This document shows, in pieces, positions 1 to 27,480 of a stretch of DNA of 64,000 bases. The translations under genes and the position numbers were made by a program. Position 1 is the stretch's first letter. Each line of letters begins with the position of its first letter. This DNA is from Muraenolepis orangiensis (lineage: Eukaryota; Chordata; Actinopteri; Gadiformes; Muraenolepididae), in the NCBI GenBank assembly GCA_027704905.1, contig CM051002.1:14668239-14732238 (forward strand), read 5' to 3'. The notes under the pieces are model-generated. The model saw only the letters and a list, made by a program, of their open reading frames with translations. It made no database searches and was not told the DNA's origin.

Positions 1-1
1 A

Positions 2-619
2 GACCCCCCACCGACACCCTCCCCTCCCGCCACCAGCAGTGCAGAGCACAGCGACGATGCCAAAGCCAACCACGCTGCTCCTGCTGCTGCTGAGAAGGCG
101 GAGTCCGAGTGTCTCGGGCCCGCCGGCCAAGAGGGCCCATGTGTGTCCGGAGAGGGGCCGGAGGGACAAGGAGCGCCACCGTGCCCCGAGGGCTGCTGGG
201 AGGGCAGAGCGGAGGGGCGGGAGAAGACCTCCTCTGGGCCTGAGGCCTCCACAGCACACCTGCAGATCAGGGAGCCCCCTGAGGGGCAGCAAGGGAGAGG
301 GGTTGCGGACGGAAGAGCTTCGGGCACTTTCACCCCGGACACTCCGGGCCTTCCTTCTGAGCTCCCTCTCCAGAGCAATGTGGCCCCTGTCCCTCCCTCT
401 CCCTCTCAGTCTCCGGCTGCCCAGCTTACACCAGTGTCCCCCGGCCCCATGTCCCCCGGCCCAGCTCCTATGGAACGGTTCCCAGCCGGCCACCTCCAGA
501 GGATCCAGGCGGCAGGCTTTTCTGCCAGAGAGGCCGCAGAGGCCCTTGAACAAGCCCACGGTGTGGTGGAGCTAGCGCTGTTGGCGTTGCTCGCCCGTAA
601 TATCACTGTGCCCACCTAG
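2..619 (+). CDS. C-terminal part of DDI2/RSC1A1-type protein with terminal UBA domain (5' partial)
   Basis: The frame is open from base 2 to the TAG at 617-619, so the start lies outside the window. The visible ~205 residues begin with a low-complexity Pro/Ala/Glu/Gly-rich stretch. They end in a compact helical segment of about 45 residues that reads GFSAREAAEALEQAHG...LALLALLARNITVPT. This closely resembles the C-terminal UBA domain of human RSC1A1, which also ends in a NI-VPT tail. UBA domains bind ubiquitin. RSC1A1 lies within the DDI2 locus in human, and DDI-family proteases in other lineages carry a C-terminal UBA. I therefore infer that this may be the last exon of a fish ddi2 rather than a free-standing gene. 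Orthologues of the downstream genes (ARHGEF19, CPLANE2, EPHA2) lie in the same human 1p36 region, which supports the call. I have not seen the protease domain, so the symbol is left blank. Confidence 0.72.
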   Translation, partial: DPPPTPSPPATSSAEHSDDAKANHAAPAAAEKAESECLGPAGQEGPCVSGEGPEGQGAPPCPEGCWEGRAEGREKTSSGPEASTAHLQIREPPEGQQGRGVADGRASGTFTPDTPGLPSELPLQSNVAPVPPSPSQSPAAQLTPVSPGPMSPGPAPMERFPAGHLQRIQAAGFSAREAAEALEQAHGVVELALLALLARNITVPT

Positions 620-1110
620 ACTCTCTCGCTCTCAGCCAATCACGTGAGAGTCCTTCTGCCTCTTCCTTCTCAGACTTATTGTCTTATTTACAAGTATTTA
701 TAATGTTGATCGGTCATCAACATTATACAGGTTTCTAAAGCGTGGTTCGTTCAGAAGACATGTGTGTTTTGCATGCGGTTGTGGGCACCCACAAGGTTTC
801 TAAGGGGAAGGGTATGAGGTAGACGTTTTGTTTGTGGGTCAATGGTGTTTATGTTGCTCTCCAACTCAACCTATATAATAATTTGAAAACTGTCTGATCA
901 AGCCTGGGTCCTTTTATTATTCTAGTCAAAGTCCCTAATTAAATAAAAATAAAAACGTTGTGTCCAGTATGAAGCTGCTTGGACGCACTGTGAAGTTGAA
1001 TAACTAAAATGACCATTCAATAAGACGTTAAAAGGCGAGACCCTCACCACAGTCCATTTTTGTGACACATTTGTCTGTCGGGACGATTGCGTCAAATAAT
1101 AAAATGTTTC
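620..1110 (+). other. 3' UTR of the UBA-domain gene
   Basis: This is AT-rich non-coding sequence directly after the stop codon. Possible polyadenylation signals are an A-rich cluster near 941-955 and a clean AATAAA at 1098-1103, which would give a 3' UTR of about 500 bases. No other gene signal is present. Confidence 0.5.
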
Positions 1111-1290
1111 ATTTTAAATTATTTTTAACCTTGATCGTTGTTTTATTTTTTGGATTAAGGGAAGAGCTTTAATTAGTCCTTTTGTTAAGTGCTGTCATCC
1201 CATTGAAATCTCATGCAAGCAGTTTTCATTCCTTGAAATGTGACCGTTAAATTAAACATTTTCTGGAGGACTGAAAAATTCTTACCAAAT

Positions 1291-1326
<36 letters not shown>

Positions 1327-2386
1327 GTTTATTGTCTGTGTATCAGGCACACCACCGCATTGTGTTTGCAGTTTGTAGACCAGAAGGTCTTTGCTGGAAG
1401 TGTTAAGTTGATGTCAAATCACCTGTCTATAGGGCTTGTACATCAGAAGGCATCATGGGATTTGTTGTTGTTGCCGATACTCCGCCATATTAAGAGGAAT
1501 CAAGAGAGTTGTTGTACTGTTAAATCCCAACTTAACAGAAATATACCGTAACCTAGGCACTATTCGTTTTTTGCCTCAAATAATTGGGCTCAAATAATTG
1601 TTCGATTTAATATTGAACGATGACCGAAAAGCAAAACATAACTAACATTCCAATGTCCCTATGCTTCCAAAATGGAGGCGTAATTGCAACGTGACGTCCA
1701 ATGTACAAGCCCTATACTGAACATATACATTTTCAAATGGCTGGTTAAAAAACCTTCACAAACATTTACTGTTTTTTGTCATTAAATCAAATACAGTACA
1801 TACACATTATTTTCTTTTGACATTATCGGGGACAAACGAACTTCAGGCATTGATGCATTTACTTTTATCTTGTACTGAATTTTAAATTGCAAATAAAGTG
1901 AGATTAGTCTTTGTACTTTCTGTCCTCTTATAATTATTCGCTACCTTTTTTTATGTTGGTTTTTAAGCGTTCACTTTGCTGTTCTATACATATAAATAGT
2001 AAAAGCTGTTTGATTCAAATCTATAAATATAAATAGTAAAAGCTGTTTGATTGACAATGCAATTAAAAACCTGTCCATGTTAAAGAATAAATGCAACCAT
2101 ATTGAACTTAAACGAACGTTTACCGAGTTCCACATTGGGTGTGGGAACCAGGTGACAGACGAGCCAGTATAGCCTCTTAACACCTGTCTTGTCGGTGGTG
2201 ATTGCGATTTGCAAAGTGCTCGCTGCACCAGATTGAGATTGGATTGAGTTCTGAGGCAAATAAAGGATCCTTCATAACAAAAGTGCCATAATATTGGCCC
2301 TGTATCGTATCGCGGGCGCCATATTTGGCGTGAATAAGAGCAGAGATACCAGCAGTAGCGACTTTACTGCCAACATATTAAAGTCA
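1111..2386. other. Intergenic stretch between the UBA gene and arhgef19
   Basis: AT-rich sequence without a convincing gene. It holds a short (TG)n-(AG)n tract at about 1291-1324 and a direct tandem duplication of about 37 bp (ATAAATAGTAAAAGCTG...) at about 1992-2060. Open frames here are short and have no recognisable content. The arhgef19 frame is open from 2264, so 5' UTR of that gene probably lies in the last 120 bases. Confidence 0.5.
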
Positions 2387-5936
<3,550 letters not shown>

Positions 5937-6275
5937 TTGGAACATAAACCCAATTATTCATATTGTATGGTTTGACATTTGAGGAAAATGTGATCATTTG
6001 TATTTTATGGTTTGAAATTTTAGGGAGCATTTGATCATGCATATTTTATGGTTTATGGTAATGTTTGAGGATCATTTAATAACTAATATTGTATGGCTTT
6101 AAATGTTGGGAATATAGACCTAAGTGTTTACATATCATGTCACCATCACTATAATTCATTCACTTTGTTGAACACTTTATTTCACATCACCTAAAATGGT
6201 ACTTGGTAATAAGAATACCCTTATTGTACACGTTTGAATACTTTGATTGGCTGGAAATAAACATTTCCTTGGTAC
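5937..6275 (+). other. 3' UTR of arhgef19 with degenerate ~50-bp tandem repeats
   Basis: After the TGA at 5934-5936 there are several diverged tandem copies of a unit containing TATTTTATGGTTTGAAATTT at about 5955-6110. An AATAAA signal follows at 6256-6261. This end overlaps the likely 3' end of cplane2 from the other strand. Confidence 0.55.
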
Positions 6276-6424
6276 TGGCCAATACTCATTTCCAAGTATC
6301 TGAAGGAATCCAATCAGTCCCGTCAATGATTTCAGGGAGCTTCCAGAAACAATATTGCTGTGCAGATGTTGTTATCCCAAACTGGGCTGTAGTAGTAGTT
6401 CACTGGTCACACACGGTTCAGCAG
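6160..6424 (-). other. 3' UTR of cplane2
   Basis: Downstream of the TAA at 6425-6427 on the minus strand, an AATAAA signal lies at 6181-6176. If it is used, the two convergent transcripts (arhgef19 and cplane2) overlap by roughly 100 bases. Confidence 0.45.
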
Positions 6425-8461
6425 TTAAATGAGGGCCCCTTCCCGGCACTGCGTAGGGCGACGGTCCAGTGTGGCCGCCATACAGTCCTGGTGCCAGAGG
6501 CGTTCAGCCAGGCCGTTGAGGAAGTTGGCTACGTCTCCAAGGCCATCGCTGACCTCTCCCCCTGTGCACAGGACCGGTAGACCCTGCGTCTCCTGGAACT
6601 GCCGCACTTCTCTCTGCGTCACGTCACTGTGCATGAACAGGTCAAATCTCCGGGAGTCAAGGAGGGCACAGGACACTTTCCATTTAGCTGTGACTAAAAT
6701 TCAGACTTTTTTGCTGCCATTTGCAACCACTACTATGGAATGCCTACTCCCCATTCACTCCCGCAGTATGAATTTTCTACAACAATACTATACTAAACCA
6801 TACGCAAACTATACGCACATACTACAAACAACACTGTATACTATATTATGTACTATACAATACTGTTCAAAAGAATGATACATATGTAACATCGATAATC
6901 ATATACATATATGTTGTGCAAAAAATATTTTAATTACTTTTGCCAGTAGTGCAGCAGCATCATGAATACAGTGCAGAACAGTGCAGTGCAACTAATGAGT
7001 CCAGAAGGTCCAGCAAAAGTAAGATGGTGTTATATGGGTGACAATGTTATGATGGCTTTTGTTATTGCTGCTTGAAAATAGTCCCAAAGTTAAACGTCTT
7101 TGTATGATTTTTGACTGGGTGTGTGTCCCCACAAAAGGATACTTGGTGCCGACCACCATTTTCACAACTCTGTCAGATGGCCCTGACCATCTTGCAATCT
7201 GATTGGGTAGATCGTCAAAGGAGGTTCTATCAGTGAAGGAGAAAAGGAAGAGGACCGCGTCCACCTGTTCCTTACAAGACTGCAACAAAAATGAATGTGT
7301 TTTACAACATCACTTATTTGAAATGTCTTGTTTCTTTCCTGAATCGTACGCAGTGCTTACGGGGAGTAAGTGGTCGAATCTACGCAAGGCATTCTCTCCA
7401 CAGTCCCACAGCTGCAGTCTGAAGAAGAGCACTCGACCGCTTTCCCTGAGTTTCACCGGCCAATACAACACTATGGTCTCGATACCTGCAGGAAGAAAAC
7501 AATGAGTGTCTTTCCAATGTCTTTTAATTGAAAACCAGCCAGTGTTGGACTATATGTGTGTGTGTGGGGTTGTGTTAACTGCACTACGGACAAGCACACA
7601 TAGCAGGCCGGCAGCTGACCCACCTGTGGTCTCATAGTGCATGCTGGGAATGCGGAGGCCAGCAAGGCGTGCTGCGAGAGACGTCTTCCCCACGCCGTTC
7701 TTCCCGGACAGGAAGACCTTGTACTGAACCGTGTCTACGGCTGCCTGAGGCGCCATCGCGGGAGACTCCAAAAGACCTGCGTAAAACAATCAGACCTCAA
7801 GTGTGTACAATGTAATATGTTGGGGTTTTTTTCAGGGTAATATAGCCCCAAACACGAGGGTTATTTGCATTATGCATTACATTACATTCGTTCTACTGAA
7901 ATATAGCTATTTCAGCTATATTGAGCATCCAAACATGACATTGTTCATTTTTTTGCACAATAACCGCACAATTGCACAGCTCTGTTATACTGTAAATTCC
8001 ACTATTTATATTCTAGTTTAGTGTACATATTTATATTCCAACAATCCTGCACAATTGAACAGCCCTGTTCCATATTATATTGTATTGTGTTTTTATTTTA
8101 TTTTATTATGTTTATGTCTATGTTTAGTTTAACATTGTTTTATTCACTCTTACTTGTGTGATAGTGTGGTTAATGTTAATGCACCAACAAATAAGACAAA
8201 TTCCTTATATGTGCAAGCTTACTTGGCAATAAAGACTTCATACTTCATGACCATATGTATGCTAGATCAAAATAGATGGGAACGAATTGGTAAAAGTTCA
8301 AAAGAGCCCAGCAGCACGTAGACCTGATGGTGAATAGTTATTCACATACCAAATTGCTTGCGTTTTTTCTTGTACAGAATTCTGCTGAAGAAGTCTTTGC
8401 TTTCTGCGCACTGATGCCAGTCGGGTATTATGATCGACCCGGGTTGCAGGTCTTGTGCCAT
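6425..8461 (-). CDS. cplane2: Ciliogenesis and planar polarity effector 2 (REM2/Rab-like small GTPase RSG1), 249 aa
   Basis: Exons in transcript order: 8461-8350, 7776-7624, 7485-7361, 7279-7143, 6647-6425; all phases join. It is a Ras-like GTPase. The P-loop GKNGVGKT is at residues 62-69. A WDCGEN motif stands where Ras proteins have DTAGQ, as in mammalian RSG1. FLFSFTDRTSFDDLP follows, and the G4 region reads GTKFD. The N-terminal extension (PGSIIIPDWHQCAESKDF) and the C-terminal LNGLAERLWHQD also match the human protein in order and spacing; human RSG1 is about 258 aa. The family works with the CPLANE complex (Fuzzy, Inturned, Wdpcp) in recruiting transport machinery to the basal body; that role is known for the family and not shown here. 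The gene converges on arhgef19. The last acceptor has a weak pyrimidine tract, but the K-F-D join across it matches the family. Confidence 0.92.
8036..8248 (+). repeat. Retroposon 3' tail fragment (fish LINE-like)
   Basis: The sequence ends in AAATTCCTTATATGTGCAAG...TTGGCAATAAAGACTTCATAC, a form I associate with the 3' ends of fish non-LTR retroposons. It lies in the first intron of cplane2. No coding part is present. Family assignment is from memory and is approximate. Confidence 0.4.
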
Positions 8462-8971
8462 TTTATAGATCAATGTCGTTACTGTCCACTACCTGTTAGC
8501 CTAGACAGTTAATACACATTGCTGTGTTCCAACCTAGCTTTAGTCAAAATGCTATTGCTTTAGTCTTTGAATATATTGACATTGTGGGTCAAGACATACT
8601 ACAGGCAACCCGCCGCGTGCCATGTACCAGATGTACTAAAAGAACGGGTACAAGATGAACATTAACACGTACGTCCGTCAACAAAAGAGTCCCATAACAA
8701 CGATGTCGTCACTTCCGTATGACCTCCCATTACCCAATACCCTCCATGTCTGTACGATAGGGGGCGCTGAAAGCCAAGCAGATCCTGCGTGACCAATAAG
8801 ATACGACAGTAGCCTGCTTTATTGATCACAGAAGGGGAACTCGAGGTGTGTGTGTACTTCATGGTTGTACTAAGTAAGTGTTGAGATCACATACATAAAT
8901 CTATCACAGTAGTATGAGAATTATGACACGTAGGAGATCGGTATGATGTTTTTTGATTTGTTTATTTCAGA

Positions 8972-9071
8972 TTAGGAATGGGGTTGGATTCGCTGCGGCC
9001 TTCCCTTTAACCGCCAGGACTCCATTGTTTCCCATCGATGAAGTCACAGACGTTTGCTCCATGTCCACAGG
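8972..9071 (+). other. Unassigned exon-like segment
   Basis: A segment flanked by a plausible acceptor (TTTATTTCAG before ATTAGG) and donor (CCACAG then gtaaca) is open in one frame and would encode FAAAFPLTARTPLFPIDEVT and a few more residues. I recognise no family and found no partner exons. It could belong to an unannotated transcript divergent from cplane2, or be chance. Confidence 0.2.
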
Positions 9072-9271
9072 TAACATACACGTATGTGAAAAGGTATTTG
9101 TGACGGCGCCATCTTATACCGTCTGATTAGGATACATTGGTGTGAGGAAAAGTAAACTAAACAATACGATAAAAACATTTAGAACAAACACAACTTGCAT
9201 TTTATATATATAAAAAAAACATGTATAGGCCTATATGTTATTGAACTGATAATGGGGATATTTGATAACCT

Positions 9272-9410
9272 CAGATTATATTAGATTAGATAAGATTCAA
9301 ATTGATTGTCATTGTACAGCACAAGTACAGTACAGCGAAAAATAATTTAGCATCTAACCAGAGTGTTGCAGTAAAGTGCATGGTAATATAATATAATGTA
9401 CAGTTTAAAT
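9272..9410 (-). repeat. Dispersed repeat family A, minus-orientation partial copy
   Basis: Read on the minus strand this copy matches the 3' half of the repeats at 28424-28718, 29631-30070 and 58920-59440. It holds the segments for TATTACCATGCACTTTACTG, the TCTGGTTAGATGC segment, a TGACAAT block and the TCTAATCTAAT tail, all on the complement. Confidence 0.6.
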
Positions 9411-10500
9411 TGACAGGTTAGATGCACAGAAGGCTACGGCCTTCTCTATGCATATATGTATTATAATTATATTTTATAGTTAGTATAGTATAGCAATATT
9501 ACCATCATAACATAATTAATACAATCATAGTAGGCCTGTATAATCCTCCTTATATACATTCTACTCACGAGAATTAACATTTTTCAAACGCCTCATTTGT
9601 TTCCCCTCCCAGTACAGCCTAATCTAAAGAGTAGTGAAAATGGTAAGCCCCGTTTGTAGAGCTGCTGAAAAGCACTGCCCCACCTTTTCAGCAGAAACCT
9701 CTAAGGTTATATGTGGAAGAGACGTGATGACAACAGCCTCTGGAATTCAGTCACATCCACTTCAAAGGGAAACATATCCCAGTAGGTGTGGATGTGTTCC
9801 CATAGGTGTCGAGTGGTGTGAAACATGCCGTGGACATCTCTGTTAACTACTACACAGACCTGAGCAAGCCATGTGCATCCTTAGGTGTGTAGATAAGATA
9901 CCTATAGGAAGAAAACACATTCTATAAAATGAGTAATATAATAGTACATTTTTTTTTTTTTTTTAACTGACCTGTGAATTGGTTTGCTCCATCATTCTAC
10001 TGATGTAGCGCCACTAACTTAAATCTTTAGGTCATTTATCTAGACTTATATCCATAATTGTATTGCTTCATCCAAAGGATAGTTTATAGTATCAAATGAA
10101 AAAATGGGGCCCTCTTTCCCTGTTCAAAGACATGTTTGATCTTTTATATCTGACCAATATAGGGCTGGGTGGTGTAAATACTGTATGTAAACGAGTGTGT
10201 GAAATGTATCTTGTGTGATGTAGGCAGTCCCTTGAAAGCTACATTGTTTTAATGAGGATTTAAAACTCTGCTAAGAGGTTGAGCAGGGGTTCACACACAC
10301 GATGAATCTCCCATTAGTTCCAATAAATGCATAGATAGAGAGACGTAGCATAGCCGAGTGGTTCACATAGAACTAGGCGTGGTTGAACACAAGTGTGAAA
10401 TTCCATTGGACCGCGCCACAGCCTCTGAGATCGGCCCTCTACAGCGGAACAGATGCCCCTCCAGTTGACCATTGAAAACAAGCATACTCTGTGGCTACAA

Positions 10501-11262
10501 AGAAATGTAGATTTTTATTCAACAAGGAATATGGGCAAACAGGTTTTCTTTTTACTTCCAAAACATAAATATATCAAATAAATAATTAAATAATAATGAT
10601 GGAAAGTCAGTTGTAAGACTAGACGCAGCGTAATAAAAAAAAAAATCAACAACTGTAAAACACAACTTGTGGAAAAATAATTTACACGGCGAGATACAGA
10701 GACCATAAAAACAGAGGAGTTTCTCAAATTCTTACCCTGAGAGGAATAATAACGCATATTAAAAGTGTCTCTTGATTATTTTCTTTTACAAAACATACTT
10801 TAGGCCCAGAAAATAGGCCTACTGGCAGCACAAAAGTGAGCCAGTTTGAGTGCTAGAGTAGCGACAGGCCTTCACTGTACTTGCTTTTAAGACTTCCAGT
10901 TTGGTCAGAAATGCTAAGCAGCCCTACGTTCCCTTACACACCTAAGACTTATGTACACGGCCTACTAATATAATATATATAAATCTAGGTATTTTACATA
11001 TTGATAAATAAATATTTTCTCTCCGTCTGTTGTCATGAAGTACTTCAACATCTTCCTGTGGCTCCCCCTGTCTCGTCCCGTTCGTCTTTGAGGAAGCCTC
11101 TTCAGTCATACCACACATACGATACAATAAAGGCGTAGCAGCATCGTCAACCACCACCCTTGTGTGGTCATCCCTTCTTTTGATTTCCCCCCCCCCCCCC
11201 CCCCCCATCAGTGAAATGGTATGGTCCAGTCAGTGCGTTCAGATTGGCTGTGAAAGATCGGA
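10501..11262 (-). other. 3' UTR of epha2
   Basis: Non-coding sequence downstream of the epha2 stop. An AATAAA lies on the minus strand at 10519-10514, giving a 3' UTR of about 750 bases. It includes a homopolymer C/G run at 11189-11206. Confidence 0.6.
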
Positions 11263-23203
<11,941 letters not shown>

Positions 23204-23420
23204 TTTTCTTTTTCCAAAAGTTGAACAGGTCATATATCCCACAAATCTTGTTCCGCCGACCCGGCTCACCGCTCAACTCGCGCACAGCCACAGTGAACTA
23301 GCAGAGCGTGCACGAGCGAGAAGCACCCATTGAGAAGCAGGTGGCGTCATGAGTTCCGCCCCGAGACCGCTGGAATGTGATCGCTGCCCATATTTGGTGC
23401 AGTACGGGGGCGGGGCCACA
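23204..23420 (-). promoter_or_regulatory. Probable epha2 5' UTR and promoter
   Basis: The sequence just upstream of the epha2 start is locally GC-rich in AT-rich surroundings and contains a GC-box (GGGGGCGGGGCC) near 23405-23417. No TATA box is evident. The transcription start cannot be fixed from sequence. Confidence 0.4.
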
Positions 23421-24517
23421 GTTGCCAAACCGTACCTGTTCATAGAAACGGATGTACTTTGAAATGGATAGACTTCAACTTCAAAGGCTCAAAGTCGAGT
23501 CGTTTGCGAAGGTTTGGTTCCAAAACAATATAAGACGCTATTATGAGCCACCATTTCGCTATATAGCCCACGTTTTTATTCAAACACTTATTTAGTAAAT
23601 ACTCAAACTGAAAGTAACGTGATTTTGGCTAGCAGTAGGCCTAGTAAGTTTGTTCAAATGTGTAATTAGGTTATAACCCAAACTAGATAGGACTACACCT
23701 TTTAATATTTTGAAGTGAATGCTTACATAATTTCCAAACTTAACAGTGAGCAAACTAGATGGATTTGTAAATAATTCCCTCTTTTGACAATATCACACTC
23801 CAAGACCTGTCTTTCCCACGACTGGTTAGGGAGGGGTCAAGTGGGAGGGAGGTTTAGTATGAATATATGACTACTAATGAGACAGCCTTGCTTAAGAACC
23901 CAACAATTTGGGTATAGATATGTGGACACAAAGACAAACTTGACAATGGCCTCACCTAGCAACTCTCATCATGAGGAATTTCAGAGTCAACCCTTTTCTG
24001 CAGGGCAGCGTGTGTTAAGAGAGAATAACCCTTGAGCAGAGAGCCAAACACAGCCGGCCACCCCGTCGAAGACCCTGCAGACTCGGTGAAGAGACACACA
24101 CACATTGTCTTGTCGTCATATTACCATACACAGACATTAATCATACAACAGAGACCAAAAGATGTTGGTTAAAAAGAGAAAGATTAACAAGTTAAGTGTG
24201 GTTTGGATCGTGTCATTTTGACCCTCGTATGATGATCATTGTGCTTGTTTACAAGCACCATTTATCTCATTTATAAATGGTTGCGTTGCTAAGGTTACAC
24301 ATATAACACAAGAAAGCATATATTCTTACAGAATGTTTACGTGGATGAATTTATATATACAGTATTGCTATAGTCTAGTGTTGTTTATAGTATATAGTAT
24401 AGTACATAGGGTTGTTTAAAGTATATCGTATAGCATATCATAAGTGGTATATAATGTTGTTTATAGTATAGTATTGTTTAGTATAGTATAGTGTTGTATA
24501 GTTTAGTATAGTATAGT

Positions 24518-24606
24518 ACTGTTGAAATTCATTACTGCAGGAGGGAATGTGGGGTAAGCATTCCATTGTACATTTTGCATATGTCAATAAAAATCATCTT
24601 GAATCT
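24518..24606 (+). repeat. Retroposon 3' tail, family B
   Basis: Ends GGGGTAAGCATTCCATTGTA...AATAAAAATCATCTTGAATCT. The same arrangement occurs at 59637-59758, so this is a dispersed 3' tail of a non-LTR-type element. There is no coding remnant next to it. Confidence 0.5.
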
Positions 24607-25134
24607 AGAATATCTTAACCTATGAATCAACTCAACCTTAAACATTTGTTTGTGCGGATCAAATAATGTCTTGAAGGTTGGTACACAGTACTTGTTGTTA
24701 TATTACACAGTAAAAAAAAAAACAATGTTGTCTTTTCATTTTCCAACTTACTTAACTCCAGTTGGGCAAAATAGAAGCTTTGTTTGAAAACATTAGAGTT
24801 TCTTGATTCAACCGCAGTATTATAATGTAGTATTTAGAAACAAAGCACAAAACAAGTAGCCCTTCAACAGTCTTCAGAAATCCCTCACTTTCAAATCAGC
24901 CAACAAGGCACTTTCAGCGTGAACCGCCGTCTAAGGGGAAACTCACAAGCACTCGACAAGCCTTTCCACTTTTCTGCTGGTATTGGGGGTTTTTTTTTCT
25001 CCAACATTGAGTTACGTGGAAAGGTGTTATCCTCAAGTGTGTTAATGCTTAAGAGAGTTTTCAGAGTCCGAGGAGTGGTTTCTGTTGTCAGCCATTTCCC
25101 CGAGGTGTCAGAGGTCAACACCCACTCTTTTAAC

Positions 25135-25160
25135 ACACCACACACACACACACACACACA

Positions 25161-25236
<76 letters not shown>
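25135..25236. repeat. Interrupted (CA)n microsatellite
   Basis: About 50 CA units with one CC interruption near 25167. Confidence 0.92.
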
Positions 25237-25238
<2 letters not shown>

Positions 25239-26963
25239 GTATGCAAATGCTTTCATTACAATACAGGCCTCTTTCATGGGCCCGCCACAGCGCTTGCATG
25301 CGCCCCACCAGAGCGTGAACGGCGGGGGCCACACAGCTTAGAGATGTGAGCGCTGCTCCTCGGCTTCTATGGGGAGTGACAACACAAAAGTGCTTCACCA
25401 CAGGGGGGTCAGGGAGAGGGAGAGGGAGGGGGGCTACATTTTGAGGGTCAGCGAACAGTGGCGTCAGCAGCGCTCTGTCATTCAAACACCCCCCCCCCCC
25501 CCCCCCCCCCCCAACACCCCCCGGTGACCCCCACCCCCGCTTTACACGCACCTCTCGTGGTATCGGCAAACAGAAAGGTGGTGCGAAACCATTGTGAGCC
25601 GCGGGCTTGTTCGGCGTAACCCCGACTTAAAATGTCCCTGCTGTTTTCCCACCGTTTCTCACGCTGGAGGCCTTAAGACGCCTTGTGAAGAGCGGAGAAA
25701 TCCCTACATATTCAATACAACTTCACACGACTGTGGGAAATTGTTGGTGTTTTTCATCTCAACCCTGGGATGATGCACAGGTAAGCTGCTGGCGGTACCA
25801 CACATTTTTGATATAATTCCCTTAGCTTTAGACATTAGTACTTGAATATAATATGCCTCGTAAAAAAAGCGCTTGTCTAAACAGAATTGCTCCATATTTA
25901 TACACACTGTCTGCGGTGTAGTGAACCCTCAAGGTTTTCATCATCATTTTATTCGCCCCACACAGAAGCCTGGGTCTCACCTCACCTGGGAACACTATCT
26001 CCCCGGTTGGAATTTGGGCGGGTGTGCATTTCTTGAATAGCGTTTGTTGTGCACGGCGTATCTTTTTCGGAGAGACAAAAGCGAGGGCATGTCCTCGCAT
26101 GTATTCGTCTCACTAGGGCAGCACATGAGTGAGAATGTGGTAAGTACAGAACATTACTCAGACGTGGGTTAGGTCTCCTACAGTAATCACCACTGCCAGC
26201 GCTGGCTGATGACATCACCTTTCTGTTGTGGATCTGGTGGTAAGACATAATTGGAGAGTGGGGGTTTAGGTACGTCTGATGAAAGAAGTCTCTGGTGTTG
26301 GCCAATTATTCTAAACTCTGTCTTCACCGGCTCAATTAACAGAAACTATGACTGTGTTCCCTACTTTAATTTGAAGGCATCTTTAAATTCTATAAACAAA
26401 TACCACACTTTATTTTCCCCCGCAATATACGTGCTTGGCCAAACCCATTACCACTCATCCAGATCCTTGTGTTCAGTTGCATTTGTGTCATTGGCCTATA
26501 GAACCCTATAGAAACAGGTTGTGTATTGGAACCATCCACAGGATCTCCATCACTGTAATGCTCGTCTGCCGAGCGCTGGCCCAGTTGAAAGAGAATGGCC
26601 ATTGCAGTAAATGGCCGTAGTAAATGTGATGTGTGTTAGCAAAGAGGCCTAATAAAGATGGCAGCACACATTCATATGCATCTCTTTGTGTGCTCAGCTT
26701 GACGAAGTCTGCCCCGCAGGCTTAACAAAGGGAAGGAAGGAAGCCAGGGCCTGGGGGTGGTGCGGGATGGTGGAGGAGGGTTTGGGGGGGGGGGGGGGGA
26801 GGTGTAGGTAGGGGTGATATCACACACACACACACACACACACAGTGGGCTCACGTCCTGCCGTCTCTCTAGTCTAGGATTCTTCTGGTCATGACAGCTG
26901 GGCCAGTTGGCTCTCTGTGGACCCATTCTCTTCCTTAAGCACACACCCCCCCACCACCCCCCC

Positions 26964-27005
<42 letters not shown>

Positions 27006-27152
27006 CGTGTATACACACACATGCACAGACCGTACGCACATGCGCACAGACCGACAACACACTTATTTTCAAACACGCTCTCTCTGTCTCTATTTATTTC
27101 CTTTTTCTCTGACAATTTCTCTCAAACAGACACACAAGCAGAAAGATTGACA

Positions 27153-27154
<2 letters not shown>

Positions 27155-27239
<85 letters not shown>

Positions 27240-27252
27240 CACACACACACAC
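27155..27252. repeat. (CA)n microsatellite
   Basis: About 48 CA units with one AA interruption near the right end; it faces the (GT)n tract that begins 105 bases to the right. Confidence 0.92.
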
Positions 27253-27356
27253 ATAGGATGTCCCCTCTTGTTTACTGTTTACATTTCACAGTGGCCGGCC
27301 AACCTGGGAGGGCTCTCCAGTGTGATCACAGGCATTACAGCTGTTTGTAAGGTAGC

Positions 27357-27480
<124 letters not shown>

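Larger units (their letters stand above)
8462..10500. other. Intergenic stretch between cplane2 and epha2
   Basis: This is the upstream side of cplane2, followed by AT-rich sequence. It contains one exon-like segment (8972-9071), a minus-orientation copy of a dispersed repeat (about 9272-9410) and a poly-T run at 9951-9964. The open frame at 9634-9846 has no recognisable content. No gene was identified. Confidence 0.5.

Noticed and set aside
9634..9846. A 70-residue open frame with several cysteines
   Set aside because: No recognisable domain, no promoter or splice context, and a length expected by chance.
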